NCBI GenBank assembly: GCA_017615545.1 | Contig: JAFZZY010000067.1 | Coordinates: forward strand, 36,094-100,093 | Direction of reading: 5' to 3' | Source of the DNA: Lachnospiraceae bacterium | GTDB taxonomy: Bacteria; Bacillota; Clostridia; Lachnospirales; Lachnospiraceae | DNA length: 64,000 nt | Shown here: positions 56,404 to 64,000 of the stretch, one piece after another | Layout: each line of letters begins with the position of its first letter | How positions within the stretch are numbered: the stretch's first letter is position 1 | Position numbers and translations under genes: made by a program | The notes under the pieces: model-generated | Database searches by the model: none | What the model was told of the DNA's origin: nothing | What the model saw: only the letters and a program-made list of their open reading frames with translations

Positions 56404-56447
56404 AACCTATATTTGTGATGGAGACGTAAGAACCGCCTCCGTCTTGA

Positions 56448-57635
56448 TCAGGCTTTGTAGAGGGCCGCCAGCTGCTCGAATTTGGGCAGGCTGCGGATCA
56501 CCATATCGGTGTCGACGCAGTAGGCGATGCGGAAGTAGCCGGGGCAGCCGAAGCTGTCGCCGGGTACGATCACGAGGTCGAGTTCGAGGGCCTTCTGGCA
56601 GAAGGCAACGGAGTCTTCCTCAAGAGCCTTCGGGAAGATGTAGAACGTTCCGCCGGGGCGCACTACGGTGAAGCCGAGCTCCACGAGTTTGTCGTACAGG
56701 ATGTTCATATTCTTCTCGTAGACCGACAGGTCGCTCGTTTCATCGAGCACCTCTGCCACGCCCAACTGAATGAGGGACGACGGGCAGTTATGTCCGATGC
56801 CGCGGCTGATCTGGCCGCACATGGGCACGATGTACTCCGCATCGACCGCGCGCGGGTTCACCGCCACGTAACCGATACGCTCGCCCGGCAGGCTCAGGCT
56901 CTTCGAGAACGAATAGCAGCTGATCGTATTGTCATAGTATTTGCTCACATAGAGCGGCTTGCGTCCGTCGAACTGGATCTCGCGGTACGGCTCATCGCTG
57001 ATGATGAAGATCTCGTGGCCGTACTCCTCCTGCTTCGCACGCAGGATGTCGGCGAGCTTGCAGATGGTCTCCTCCGAATACACGATGCCGGAAGGGTTGT
57101 TCGGCGTGTTGATGAGGACAGCCGCCACCTTCGGGTTCAGCATCGAAACGAAGGCATCCACATTGATCTGGAAATCCGCAGTATTGGCCGGAACGACCTT
57201 CAGGACTGCGCCCGTCTGATCGACGTACGGATGGTACTCAGGGAAGAACGGGGCGAATGTCAGCACCTCGTCGCCGGGCTTCGTTACCGCACGGACCGCA
57301 TGCGCGATCGCGCCGGCAGCGCCGCTCGTCATGAAGATGTGCTCCATCTTGTAGTCCATGCCGAAACGCTCGTTCAGGCTTCTCGCCACCGCGGCACGCA
57401 CCTGGGGCAATGTCAGCGACGGGCTGTAGCCGTGCAGCGTCATCGGGTCCTGCGTCTGCAGAAGCTCGATCGTCTTCTTTGTATAGTCCTCGGGGCAGGG
57501 AACGCTGGGATTACCCAAGCTGAAATCGAAGACATTTTCCGCTCCGATCTCCTGCTTCCGCTTCGTTGCATACTCACTCATCTGGCGAATGACCGACTTA
57601 TTCTGCAGCATCGCCTTGTAGGTCTGATTGATCAT
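56448..57635 (-). CDS. PLP-dependent aminotransferase, class I/II
   Basis: A 395-residue fold-type I aminotransferase of the AspC-like group. Motifs: FDFSLGNPSVP near the N-terminus, the substrate-site INTPNNPSGIVYS, the PLP-binding ISDEPYREI, and the Schiff-base lysine in CYSFSKSLSLPGERIGY. The amino donor cannot be fixed from sequence; aspartate or aromatic amino acids are likely. The start at 57635 (MINQTYKAM) has GAAAGGA upstream. It is downstream of the phosphoesterase gene (18-base gap), so it is likely in the same operon with rdgB and the methyltransferase. The structured region begins 45 bases after its stop. Confidence 0.9.
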   Translation of the reverse strand: MINQTYKAMLQNKSVIRQMSEYATKRKQEIGAENVFDFSLGNPSVPCPEDYTKKTIELLQTQDPMTLHGYSPSLTLPQVRAAVARSLNERFGMDYKMEHIFMTSGAAGAIAHAVRAVTKPGDEVLTFAPFFPEYHPYVDQTGAVLKVVPANTADFQINVDAFVSMLNPKVAAVLINTPNNPSGIVYSEETICKLADILRAKQEEYGHEIFIISDEPYREIQFDGRKPLYVSKYYDNTISCYSFSKSLSLPGERIGYVAVNPRAVDAEYIVPMCGQISRGIGHNCPSSLIQLGVAEVLDETSDLSVYEKNMNILYDKLVELGFTVVRPGGTFYIFPKALEEDSVAFCQKALELDLVIVPGDSFGCPGYFRIAYCVDTDMVIRSLPKFEQLAALYKA

Positions 57636-57653
57636 TTCATTCTATCCTTTCAT

Positions 57654-58160
57654 TCATACGTCGATATATTTGATCGTGAAAAACGGATCGCCGAGGCGGT
57701 CGAACTCCATCATGATGTAGGACGGCCGCCGGTCCTGCTGGCGCGGGTACGAGATGCTTCCCGGGTTCACGGCGATCACGCCGTTTTTATTCTCCACGAC
57801 CGGCCGGTGCGTGTGCCCGAACATCACGATGTCCATGCCCATGCCGCGCGCATCCTGCAGGATGTACTCCAGGCTCAGCGACACGCGGTAGATGTGCCCG
57901 TGCGTCAGCAGAACGTTGTAGTTTCCGATGCGGATCTCCTTCTCGCGGGCCAGGTCCGAAAACGCCGAGTCGCAGTTACCCGCGACGATCTCGAGCGGAC
58001 AGTCGATCATGTCCAGGATCTCGCCCGCCTTACCCTCGGAGTCGCCCAGGTGGATCAGGAGGTCAATGTGTCCCTCCGCCTCGAGCGCGCGTTTCAGGTT
58101 CCCATGCGCACGGTGCGTGTCAGACACGATCATGATCCGTGTATTTTCCGTAACTTCCAT
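57654..58160 (-). CDS. MJ0936/YfcE-family metallophosphoesterase
   Basis: A 168-residue metal-dependent phosphoesterase. Metal ligands are visible in VSDTHRAHGN, HLGDSEGK, VAGNCDSAF, LLTHGH and FGHTHRP, in the order of the YfcE/MJ0936 family. It probably hydrolyses phosphodiesters in the cytoplasm; the natural substrate is unknown. It follows rdgB by three bases, which is common in Firmicutes (rdgB-yfcE pairs). Confidence 0.92.
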   Translation of the reverse strand: MEVTENTRIMIVSDTHRAHGNLKRALEAEGHIDLLIHLGDSEGKAGEILDMIDCPLEIVAGNCDSAFSDLAREKEIRIGNYNVLLTHGHIYRVSLSLEYILQDARGMGMDIVMFGHTHRPVVENKNGVIAVNPGSISYPRQQDRRPSYIMMEFDRLGDPFFTIKYIDV

Positions 58161-58163
58161 CGT

Positions 58164-58805
58164 TTAAAACCATCTTTCCTCGATAATCTTCTTCATCGCG
58201 CGCAGTGCCTTACCGCGGTGACTGATCGCATTCTTCTCCTCCGCCGTCAGTTCCGCGCTCGTTTTGCCGTACTCCGGCAGGAACAGGATCGGGTCATAGC
58301 CGAAACCGCCCGAACCTGCGGGCTTCTGGGCAATGCGTCCCTCCATGATGCCGAACGTCGTCACGCGGCGCTCCTGCTTGCCGTCCATTGCCGGCAGATA
58401 TCCGGCGATCGCGCAGACGAAACGTGCGCTCCGCGCGTCATCCTTCGCAGAAGCCAGGCGCTCGATGATGACCGAATTCTTTACATCGTATGAGGTATCC
58501 TCGCCCAGATAACGGGCGGAATAGATGCCCGGCTCGCCGTTGATATAGTCGACGACCAGTCCCGAGTCATCCGCCAGGATGATCGCCTCCTTCAGCTCCT
58601 CTATCTTCTGCTCCTCGATGTAGGCGCGCAGGGTGTCCACCTTGATCTGCGCATTCTCCTCGAAGGTCGAGCCATCCTCCACGATGGGCACGCCCGACAG
58701 GCCCGCCTCACGTAGCGAAACGACCTGCACATCCAGGCCCTGTAAGATCATGCGGATCTCCCGTAGTTTCCCCTCATTCGAGGTCGCAAATAAAATCGTT
58801 CTCAT
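58164..58805 (-). CDS. rdgB: XTP/dITP diphosphatase (RdgB/HAM1 family)
   Basis: A 213-residue house-cleaning enzyme that hydrolyses non-canonical purine nucleotides (dITP, XTP) to monophosphates, keeping them out of DNA. The start FATSNEGKLREIR binds the triphosphate; EENAQIKVDTL and ILADDSGLVVDYINGEPGIYSAR are family signatures, and SAGSGGFGYDP-like sequence (GSGGFGYDPILFLPE) is present. The gene overlaps the preceding methyltransferase stop by four bases (ATGA) and is three bases from the phosphoesterase gene. Confidence 0.95.
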   Translation of the reverse strand: MRTILFATSNEGKLREIRMILQGLDVQVVSLREAGLSGVPIVEDGSTFEENAQIKVDTLRAYIEEQKIEELKEAIILADDSGLVVDYINGEPGIYSARYLGEDTSYDVKNSVIIERLASAKDDARSARFVCAIAGYLPAMDGKQERRVTTFGIMEGRIAQKPAGSGGFGYDPILFLPEYGKTSAELTAEEKNAISHRGKALRAMKKIIEERWF

Positions 58806-59962
58806 GCAAATTCCTTTCGAACCACCGGTCTCGGACCGGGAAATGAATAGAAGTCGGTGCGCAACATACCGTTGTAGATCTTGCGTTTTTTCGCAGCGGG
58901 ACGGCCGAAGGCCTCCTCGACGCCCTCAAACGGCGTGATCACGTAGGCTGACCAGCAGTCCAGCCTCTTAAACGCGTCCGCGAAACTCTTATACAAAGCG
59001 GGCAATGCTGCCTGCTCCTCGAGGCGGACACCGTAAGGCGGGTTCGTCACAACGAAACCGTACGACGCCGGATGCTTCATGTCTGCAACGTCACGGCGGA
59101 TCAGTTTGATCTGCTTCTCCACCCCGGCAGCGCGTGCATTGGAAAGTGCGAGTTTCAGCACCTCACGGTCGATATCGGAACCGATCAAAAGGCCTTCCGG
59201 CACGTCTTCCTTCACGCGGTCGGACGCTTCATTGCCCGCGTCATACCAGGCGCGGCGGTTCACGATGTTCTTCCATTGCTCCGCGGTGAACTCTCGGTTC
59301 ATGCCCGGTGCCATGTCGGCGGCCATCATCGCAGCCTCGATCAGGAAGGTGCCGCTGCCGCAGAATGGATCCATCAGGATGCGGCCGGGCGTCCACGGCG
59401 TCAGTTTCAGCAGGGCCGCCGCCAGCGTCTCGGAAATGGGCGCGCGCGCCGTCAACTGGCGGTAGCCGCGCTTATGTAACGGCTCGCCGCTCGTATCGAG
59501 GGCGACCGTCGCGATATCCTTCATCAAAAAGACGCGCACGGGGTACTCCACACCGGTCTCGGGAAGTTCGGACACCCGCAGTTTCTCGCGCAGGCGCTCG
59601 ACCATCGCTTTTTTCATGACCGACTGGATGGTCACCGTCGCCGTCAGTTTACTCTTCACGGACGATGCCTTCGTCACCCAGAACCTGCCGTCCGCAGGGA
59701 TGTAATCCTCCCACGGCAGGGCCTTCGTGCACTCGAACAACATGTCGAACGACTCGACCGCGAAGCTTCCTACCTTCAGCAGAACACGCTCTGCCGTGCG
59801 CAGGAATACATTGGCCCGGGCCACGCCGGCCACGGGGCAGCGAAACGTAACGCGCCCGTCCTCGACCTGCGTGATCTCGTAGCCGAGATCCGTAATCTCA
59901 TTTTTCAGGACCGCCTCCAGGCCGAAATGGCACGGAGCGATCAATTCTACCATATCAAACAT
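58802..59962 (-). CDS. THUMP-domain rRNA methyltransferase (RlmL/YpsC-like)
   Basis: A 386-residue RNA N2-guanine methyltransferase of the RlmK/L N-half type. The N-terminal ~65 residues lead to a THUMP RNA-binding domain (~65-155), followed by a Rossmann methyltransferase with SAM-binding motif PFCGSGTFLIEAA and the catalytic NPPYG motif. In B. subtilis the orthologue YpsC modifies 23S rRNA. The C-terminus ends PRPVVRKEF. It overlaps rdgB by four bases and follows the membrane protein gene by six, so one operon is likely. The ATG at 59962 lacks a strong SD; a second ATG at 59953 is possible. Confidence 0.9.
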   Translation of the reverse strand: MFDMVELIAPCHFGLEAVLKNEITDLGYEITQVEDGRVTFRCPVAGVARANVFLRTAERVLLKVGSFAVESFDMLFECTKALPWEDYIPADGRFWVTKASSVKSKLTATVTIQSVMKKAMVERLREKLRVSELPETGVEYPVRVFLMKDIATVALDTSGEPLHKRGYRQLTARAPISETLAAALLKLTPWTPGRILMDPFCGSGTFLIEAAMMAADMAPGMNREFTAEQWKNIVNRRAWYDAGNEASDRVKEDVPEGLLIGSDIDREVLKLALSNARAAGVEKQIKLIRRDVADMKHPASYGFVVTNPPYGVRLEEQAALPALYKSFADAFKRLDCWSAYVITPFEGVEEAFGRPAAKKRKIYNGMLRTDFYSFPGPRPVVRKEFA

Positions 59963-59968
59963 AAAGTA

Positions 59969-62110
59969 TTACCACCAGACGAAGAAGTCCTTAAGTTTCA
60001 TCCAGTACGACGCGGGATAGGCCACGAAGTTTCCGTTGTACTGGTTTACCAGGAGCATGAGCCCCACAAAGATCGTGATCAGGAACGCGCAGACCGCAAT
60101 GCCCATGACCGCCTTACGAACGGCATCTCCATATACGGCGAGGCCTTCGTGCGCCTCGAGCAGAACGAAGAGGCCGATGATGCCGAGCACCACTGCGAAA
60201 TCAAAGGTGTAACGCCAGATGACGCCGCCCACGCTGAAATCGAGGATGGCCAGGAACAGGGACATTCCGATGCCCGTCAGGTACAGGATGTGACGCATGC
60301 GGATGTCGACATCCTCGCCGCCTGCCGTGCTGACATCGGCGCCGTTTTGGATCTGCTTGCGGCGAATGCGGTGCAGGAAGAACGCGAAGAATGAGATCGC
60401 GATCACCGGGAAGTTGCACAGACCGAAGTTGCTGTCGACGTAGACATAGTAGCCATAATCATTTAACTTCGAGCTCATGATCTGCACGAACGGGAAGTCC
60501 AGCGTCAGCCGCACCGGATGCAGGAAATAATGATACAGCGCCGGCAGGACACGATTGAGCGAGAAATGGTTCTGGCTGATGTCGCTGACGGTCAGCTGGT
60601 AGGAAGTACCGAACTCAAACGGGCTGCCGAAGCGTGCAAAATTGAAGATGCACACCAGGGCCGCGCCGATCAGCGTCGGAACGATAAAACAAAGAAAAGC
60701 GTTGAGTTTGCGGTCCGCGTCCGTCTCCTTCCGCAGGTAGTGGATGAAGATCGGGATGCAGAGGGCAATGCCCATCAGGGAGGCGCTCACACGAGATGCG
60801 ACCGAGATGAGCAGGCAGAAGCCCGACAGCGCGAAAAGGACCGCAGCAGCCTTCTTCGACTCCGCCCGGCACGCACGCAAAGCGACGTACAGGAAGATCA
60901 GCAAACTGGTCACACCGGACAATGTCGCGATGTAGTATACCGAGGACCAACCGCGCTGCATGAGCAGGAGTCCCGAGGCGAAAGTCACCGCCACGCTTCC
61001 CAGAAGAAGCAGGACGATGTTCGTCCGGATCTTGAATACGCGGATCAATTCATAGATCACACCGAAGAGCGCTGCCACGCCCGCCAGGGCGTAGATCGTC
61101 ATAACGGTGCCTGCCGGAGGCACGCTCCGGAAAACCGTGTAGTACGGATAGTAAACAAAGATGACCGGCGCAATGCCGAAGTACGAGTAGTATTTTCCGT
61201 TGTATAAGGCGCGATCCCAAAGGGCGCTTACACCGTCACGCTGGCCGCGGTCGTACGGGTTGTCGAGTGCCAGAAGTTCGGGCGACGGCTCCACATCCAG
61301 CGACAGCCGGCCCTTTTTCAGCGCGTCGAACTGCTGCACGTACGGTTGCTGCGCAGCGACATTCGTCAGCGGGTACTCGATCTTCTCCTTCACCTTCGGC
61401 CCGAGCAGGGCGAAATATACCCACATGACCAACATCAGGCAGAAGCCCATCGTCGCCAGAAAGGCGATGCGGTGTCTGCGGTCGTCGGGATCGAACTCGA
61501 TCTCCCAGAGGCGCATTTTCCCGATGATATAGATGCCTAAAACGAGGAGGAAAATGGCCAGAAAACGGCCGAAATGGAACAGATGGAGGTCTGCTCCGTT
61601 CAGGATCAGGTTGCCGACCAGGTAGTCATCGGTCGATTTTGCGAACGTGATCTGAACTACCATCAGGTCGCTGTGGTCGCCCAGAAGAAGTTCGACTTCC
61701 TGCTGGGTGTCCATGACCGGGAAGGTCTGCGTCGAAATGGAATGCAGGGTCCGCGGCGTGTCCTTCTCCACGATCGCTATGGTCATCGAGGCATAGACAT
61801 TGCCCTCTTTCTTCATGTCGAGCGTGGAAAATGTCAGTGAATGCAGGCCCTCGATGTCGCCCTGGAAGATCAGCGTGCCGCCGTCCTTCGAGACGTACAG
61901 CATGTTGTCCTTCCACTCCAGGCCCTCGCGGACATGCATCACGAAGTTGTTGGTGTTCGTCGTCTGCGCCTCCAGAAGCGAATACTCTTTCCGCGTTCCG
62001 AAGATCACATAATGGTATTTCAGGAAGGACAGGCAAAACTCGGCCATCAGACACGCAAACAGTATGATGCCGATGGTCAGCCACATGTTCCTTTCTTTTT
62101 TCTCTGTCAT
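59969..62110 (-). CDS. GT-C-like integral membrane glycosyltransferase candidate
   Basis: A 713-residue membrane protein. The N-terminal ~175 residues hold one transmembrane helix and an extracytoplasmic beta-rich domain; the rest has about 12 helices. The loop YYSYFGIAPVIFVYYPYY after the second group and the RGWSSVYYIATL region are typical of hypothetical GT-C-like proteins of Clostridia that may transfer sugars from lipid carriers at the outer face. No strict DxD is seen, so activity is unproven. The start has AGGGGGA before ATG and a good promoter. It heads the operon with the methyltransferase and rdgB. Confidence 0.7.
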   Translation of the reverse strand: MTEKKERNMWLTIGIILFACLMAEFCLSFLKYHYVIFGTRKEYSLLEAQTTNTNNFVMHVREGLEWKDNMLYVSKDGGTLIFQGDIEGLHSLTFSTLDMKKEGNVYASMTIAIVEKDTPRTLHSISTQTFPVMDTQQEVELLLGDHSDLMVVQITFAKSTDDYLVGNLILNGADLHLFHFGRFLAIFLLVLGIYIIGKMRLWEIEFDPDDRRHRIAFLATMGFCLMLVMWVYFALLGPKVKEKIEYPLTNVAAQQPYVQQFDALKKGRLSLDVEPSPELLALDNPYDRGQRDGVSALWDRALYNGKYYSYFGIAPVIFVYYPYYTVFRSVPPAGTVMTIYALAGVAALFGVIYELIRVFKIRTNIVLLLLGSVAVTFASGLLLMQRGWSSVYYIATLSGVTSLLIFLYVALRACRAESKKAAAVLFALSGFCLLISVASRVSASLMGIALCIPIFIHYLRKETDADRKLNAFLCFIVPTLIGAALVCIFNFARFGSPFEFGTSYQLTVSDISQNHFSLNRVLPALYHYFLHPVRLTLDFPFVQIMSSKLNDYGYYVYVDSNFGLCNFPVIAISFFAFFLHRIRRKQIQNGADVSTAGGEDVDIRMRHILYLTGIGMSLFLAILDFSVGGVIWRYTFDFAVVLGIIGLFVLLEAHEGLAVYGDAVRKAVMGIAVCAFLITIFVGLMLLVNQYNGNFVAYPASYWMKLKDFFVWW

Positions 62111-62161
62111 AAAAATTCCCCCTGGTTATCTGTGTACAGGTATATACTCCCTCAATATTTT

Positions 62162-62190
62162 ATCATAACATTTCCGGCGGAAAATATCAA
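62162..62190 (-). promoter_or_regulatory. Promoter of the membrane protein operon
   Basis: Minus strand: -35 TTGATA (62190-62185), 17-base spacer, -10 TATGAT (62167-62162). Confidence 0.65.
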
Positions 62191-62194
62191 CCCC

Positions 62195-62230
62195 GTGACA
62201 CCGGGGACGGTTCTTTTTGTCACCTGTCAC
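62195..62230. repeat. REP-like repeat remnant (GTGACA...GGGGACGGTTCTTTTTGTCAC)
   Basis: GTGACA (62195-62200) pairs with TGTCAC (62218-62223), enclosing CCGGGGACGGTTCTTTT; a further TGTCAC lies at 62225-62230. The core resembles a repeat I recall from many Clostridia, where it accompanies RAYT-type (Y1 Tnp) transposases. No transposase is present here, so this is a lone short element. Confidence 0.5.
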
Positions 62231-62233
62231 GCA

Positions 62234-62262
62234 TTGATTTCAGTCAGTAACTGTGGTACAAT
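62234..62262 (+). promoter_or_regulatory. Promoter of the MYG1-family gene
   Basis: -35 TTGATT (62234-62239), 17-base spacer, -10 TACAAT (62257-62262). Confidence 0.75.
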
Positions 62263-62310
62263 CAAAACATCCTTATTTTCTTTTATGATTTTTACACACG
62301 AGGTGATCTT

Positions 62311-63153
62311 ATGTTTGACTCGGCCAATATCCCGTCGAAGGGCTACACCCACGGCGGCAAATTCCACGCGGACGATGTTTTTTCGACCGCCCTTCTGCAG
62401 ATCTTAAATCCGGACTATACTTATGAGCGCGGTCTGACGCCGCCGTCCGACCCCGACATCATCGTCTACGACATCGGCCTCGGCGTTTTCGACCATCACC
62501 AGGCGGACCGCCGGGTGCGTGAAAACGGCATCCCCTACGCGGCCTTCGGCCTGCTTTGGGAAGCTTTCGGCCCGAAGCTTCTGCCCACCATGTGGGAGAA
62601 GTTCGACGAAGATTTCATCCAGCCGCTGGACCTTTCGGACAATACCGGCGTGCCGAATGCATTGGCCGATGCCATCGACTACTTCAACCCTGCGTGGGAC
62701 GCTTCCACACCGGTCAATACCGGCTTCCCGGAGGCCGTAGCGCTGGCGAAGCTGGTCCTGACGAAGGCGATCGAGCGCTATGAAAGCATGGCGCGCGCGA
62801 AGGAGCACGTTGAGGAGGCACTGCGCCAGGCGCAGGACCACATCCTCATCCTCCCGACCACCATGCCCTGGAAGAGTTTCGTGACGCCGGACATCGACTT
62901 TGTCGTCTACCCTTCCACACGCGGCGGTTACAACGCGCAGGCGATCGACCTGGACATCGAGGCGGGCACCCATCGCTGTGAATTTCCGAGCGAGTGGTAC
63001 GGTCACTCCGACGCCGAGCTCGTGGCCATCTCCAGCCGTCCCGGCCTCCGCTTCTGCCACAAGAGCGGCTTCCTGCTCGCCGGCGACGATCTCGAGACCA
63101 TCCTGGCGGTGTGCAAAGAAGCGATCGCAGCAAAATACGGAACCGAAGAATAA
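62311..63153 (+). CDS. MYG1-family (UPF0160) DHH-type phosphoesterase/nuclease
   Basis: A 280-residue protein of the MYG1 family. Eukaryotic MYG1 is a 3'-5' RNA exonuclease; bacterial members are uncharacterised. Metal-binding motifs of the DHH superfamily are visible: HGGKFHADDVFSTALL near the N-terminus and DIGLGVFDHHQADRR; the second half carries SRPGLRFCHKSGFLLAG. The active-site residues appear intact, so hydrolase activity is likely. The start has a GAGGTGAT SD. It is monocistronic, with a promoter and a terminator before the tRNA operon. Confidence 0.9.
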   Translation: MFDSANIPSKGYTHGGKFHADDVFSTALLQILNPDYTYERGLTPPSDPDIIVYDIGLGVFDHHQADRRVRENGIPYAAFGLLWEAFGPKLLPTMWEKFDEDFIQPLDLSDNTGVPNALADAIDYFNPAWDASTPVNTGFPEAVALAKLVLTKAIERYESMARAKEHVEEALRQAQDHILILPTTMPWKSFVTPDIDFVVYPSTRGGYNAQAIDLDIEAGTHRCEFPSEWYGHSDAELVAISSRPGLRFCHKSGFLLAGDDLETILAVCKEAIAAKYGTEE

Positions 63154-63158
63154 AACAA

Positions 63159-63195
63159 ATCGGCCCCTTCCGCTATGGAAGAGGCCGATATTTTT
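63159..63195 (+). terminator. Terminator after the MYG1-family gene (also faces the tRNA operon)
   Basis: ATCGGCC/GGCCGAT plus TTCC/GGAA arms (63159-63171 with 63177-63189), followed by ATTTTTG. It may also end the minus-strand tRNA operon. Confidence 0.8.
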
Positions 63196-63199
63196 GTCA

Positions 63200-63272
63200 T
63201 GAGGCACGCGGGAATCGAACCCGCGACAACTTGATTAAAAGTCAAGTGCTCTACCGACTGAGCTAGTGCCCC
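63200..63272 (-). tRNA. tRNA-Lys (anticodon TTT)
   Basis: Minus-strand cloverleaf: acceptor GGGGCAC with GTGCCTC, anticodon loop CTTTTAA (TTT), T-loop GGTTCGATTCC. CCA is not encoded. Last tRNA of the operon. Confidence 0.96.
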
Positions 63273-63312
63273 ATATGATTTTCTGAACGGTGTGCAAAGT
63301 AAGCACCCCGAG

Positions 63313-63384
63313 CAGGGCTAGCTGGATTTGAACCAGCGAATACAAGAATCAAAATCTTGTGCCTTACCCCTTGGCGATAGCCCT
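63313..63384 (-). tRNA. tRNA-Gln (anticodon TTG)
   Basis: Minus-strand cloverleaf: acceptor AGGGCTA with TAGCCCT, anticodon loop TTTTGAT (TTG), T-loop GGTTCAAATCC. Together with the CTG tRNA at 44823 it covers both Gln codons. Confidence 0.96.
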
Positions 63385-63554
63385 TTATGCACCGTCCGCA
63401 GACAGTAAAAAAACGGCGAAATCGCCTCACCGTCGTAAAGTCTCGAAATATTTCCGATCCGAAACTTGCTCGAAATTTCTTCTCATCCCGGCACTGGCGT
63501 GCCTTATTCGAAGATTTTTCTCGAATTACAGATTTCGTACAAAATCTGTAATAG
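63385..63554 (-). other. Spacer inside the tRNA operon with hairpins
   Basis: 170 bases between tRNA-His and tRNA-Gln. It holds a perfect 11-bp hairpin (63525-63535 with 63542-63552), a smaller TTCGA/TCGAA hairpin beside it, and a GGCG/CGCC hairpin followed by T7 on the minus strand near 63407-63430 that looks like an intrinsic terminator. It may partly separate Pro-Gly-His from Gln-Lys. I see no good promoter for the second part. Confidence 0.55.
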
Positions 63555-63629
63555 GGTGGGTACAGGGATTCGAACCCTGGACCTTCAGAACCACAATCTG
63601 ACGCGCTAACCAGCTGTGCTATACCCACC
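63555..63629 (-). tRNA. tRNA-His (anticodon GTG)
   Basis: Minus-strand cloverleaf with the His-specific extra G-1 (63629) pairing with C73 (63555); acceptor GTGGGTA with TACCCAC, anticodon loop TTGTGGT (GTG). Confidence 0.96.
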
Positions 63630-63707
63630 ATGCGTGTTGATGCGACTCTTAAGAAAAAAGCCACCCTTTGAATATCAGGACAGCTCCCACTCAATCGATA
63701 CCGCAAA

Positions 63708-63778
63708 AGCGGGTGATGGGAATCGAACCCACGTATCTAGCTTGGAAGGCTAGTGTTCTACCATTGAACTACACCCGC
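63708..63778 (-). tRNA. tRNA-Gly (anticodon TCC)
   Basis: Minus-strand cloverleaf: acceptor GCGGGTG with CACCCGC, anticodon loop CTTCCAA (TCC), T-loop GGTTCGATTCC. Confidence 0.96.
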
Positions 63779-63788
63779 AAACGTTGTA

Positions 63789-63863
63789 TCGGGGTGACAG
63801 GATTCGAACCTGCGACCCCCTGGTCCCAAACCAGGTGCTCTAGCCAAGCTGAGCCACACCCCG
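63789..63863 (-). tRNA. tRNA-Pro (anticodon TGG)
   Basis: Minus-strand cloverleaf: acceptor CGGGGTG with CACCCCG, anticodon loop TTTGGGA (TGG), T-loop GGTTCGAATCC. First tRNA of the operon. Confidence 0.96.
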
Positions 63864-63899
63864 GTGGATCATTCGCGCGGTATCTTTGACGCAAGTGAC

Positions 63900-63928
63900 A
63901 TTATATCCTACTTACGCCCGCTTGTCAA
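63900..63928 (-). promoter_or_regulatory. Consensus promoter of the tRNA operon
   Basis: Minus strand: perfect -35 TTGACA (63928-63923), 17-base spacer, perfect -10 TATAAT (63905-63900), ~40 bases before tRNA-Pro, as expected for strong stable-RNA promoters. Confidence 0.92.
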
Positions 63929-63973
63929 CTGTTTTTTTTCATTTCGATTCTGGTATCGGAAAATGCATACGAA

Positions 63974-64000
63974 AAGCCGGTCCGGGCCCCCCGGCCGGAC
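63974..64000. terminator. Probable terminator cut by the window edge
   Basis: GTCCGG (63980-63985) pairs with CCGGAC (63995-64000); the stem may extend through GCC and AAAA to the left and beyond the window to the right. It probably ends a gene outside the window. Confidence 0.45.

Overview
The window looks like chromosomal DNA from an anaerobic Gram-positive bacterium of the Clostridia (Bacillota). The evidence is a four-subunit pyruvate:ferredoxin oxidoreductase, MecA, long-form HPF, CvfB, a YacP/Rae1-type NYN domain, TTGACA/TATAAT promoters and strong AAAGGAGG ribosome binding sites. Uronate isomerase, a family 9 cellulase and a family 31 glycosidase suggest growth on plant polysaccharides, as in rumen or gut species. 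Most genes are on the minus strand.

Layout: (1) 1-6.4 kb: end of uxaC (+), then minus-strand GH18 and HD-GYP genes, a 77-residue ORF and a kinase fused to a degenerate MinD/ParA-like domain. (2) 6.4-15.2 kb: a MecA-like gene (+) with an odd leader, then the minus-strand run secA-prfB-glmM-DUF1836 (prfB has a programmed frameshift), an 800-base intergenic region with DnaA-box-like sites, and hpf (+). (3) 15.2-26.1 kb: an EF-G/TetM-like GTPase fused to a NYN nuclease, two tandem NlpC/P60 hydrolases with near-identical promoters carrying WalR-type boxes, and an operon of a two-helix membrane protein, SH3-amidase, ABC ATPase and thioredoxin reductase. (4) 26.2-41.1 kb: an LRR protein (+), then a dense minus-strand array: PucR-type regulator, S41 protease, zinc-ribbon membrane protein, uvrB, uvrA, alkaline phosphatase, GH31, DUF5131. 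(5) 41.1-52.3 kb: a UgpC/MsmK-type ATPase, an XRE regulator, a YafQ toxin-antitoxin pair, CvfB, tRNA-Gln, a zinc-ribbon TM2 protein, porGDAB and two zinc-ribbon membrane proteins. (6) 52.4-62.1 kb: a cytoplasmic-looking GH9 cellulase (+), a MATE transporter, a striking non-coding structured region, then aminotransferase, phosphoesterase, RdgB, RNA methyltransferase and a GT-C-like membrane protein. (7) 62.2-64 kb: a MYG1-family gene (+) and a five-tRNA minus-strand operon (Pro, Gly, His, Gln, Lys).

The most unusual feature is at 55654-56403. Two adjacent non-coding elements of about 385 and 320 bases each fold into a very long imperfect hairpin ending in a two-pronged fork. The second looks like a diverged, inverted copy of the first, with pairing kept although the sequence has changed. 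I do not recognise it. Other points worth checking are the GTPase-NYN fusion, the paired WalR-type promoters, the hairpin-separated start of the MecA gene, and a family of four zinc-ribbon membrane proteins.
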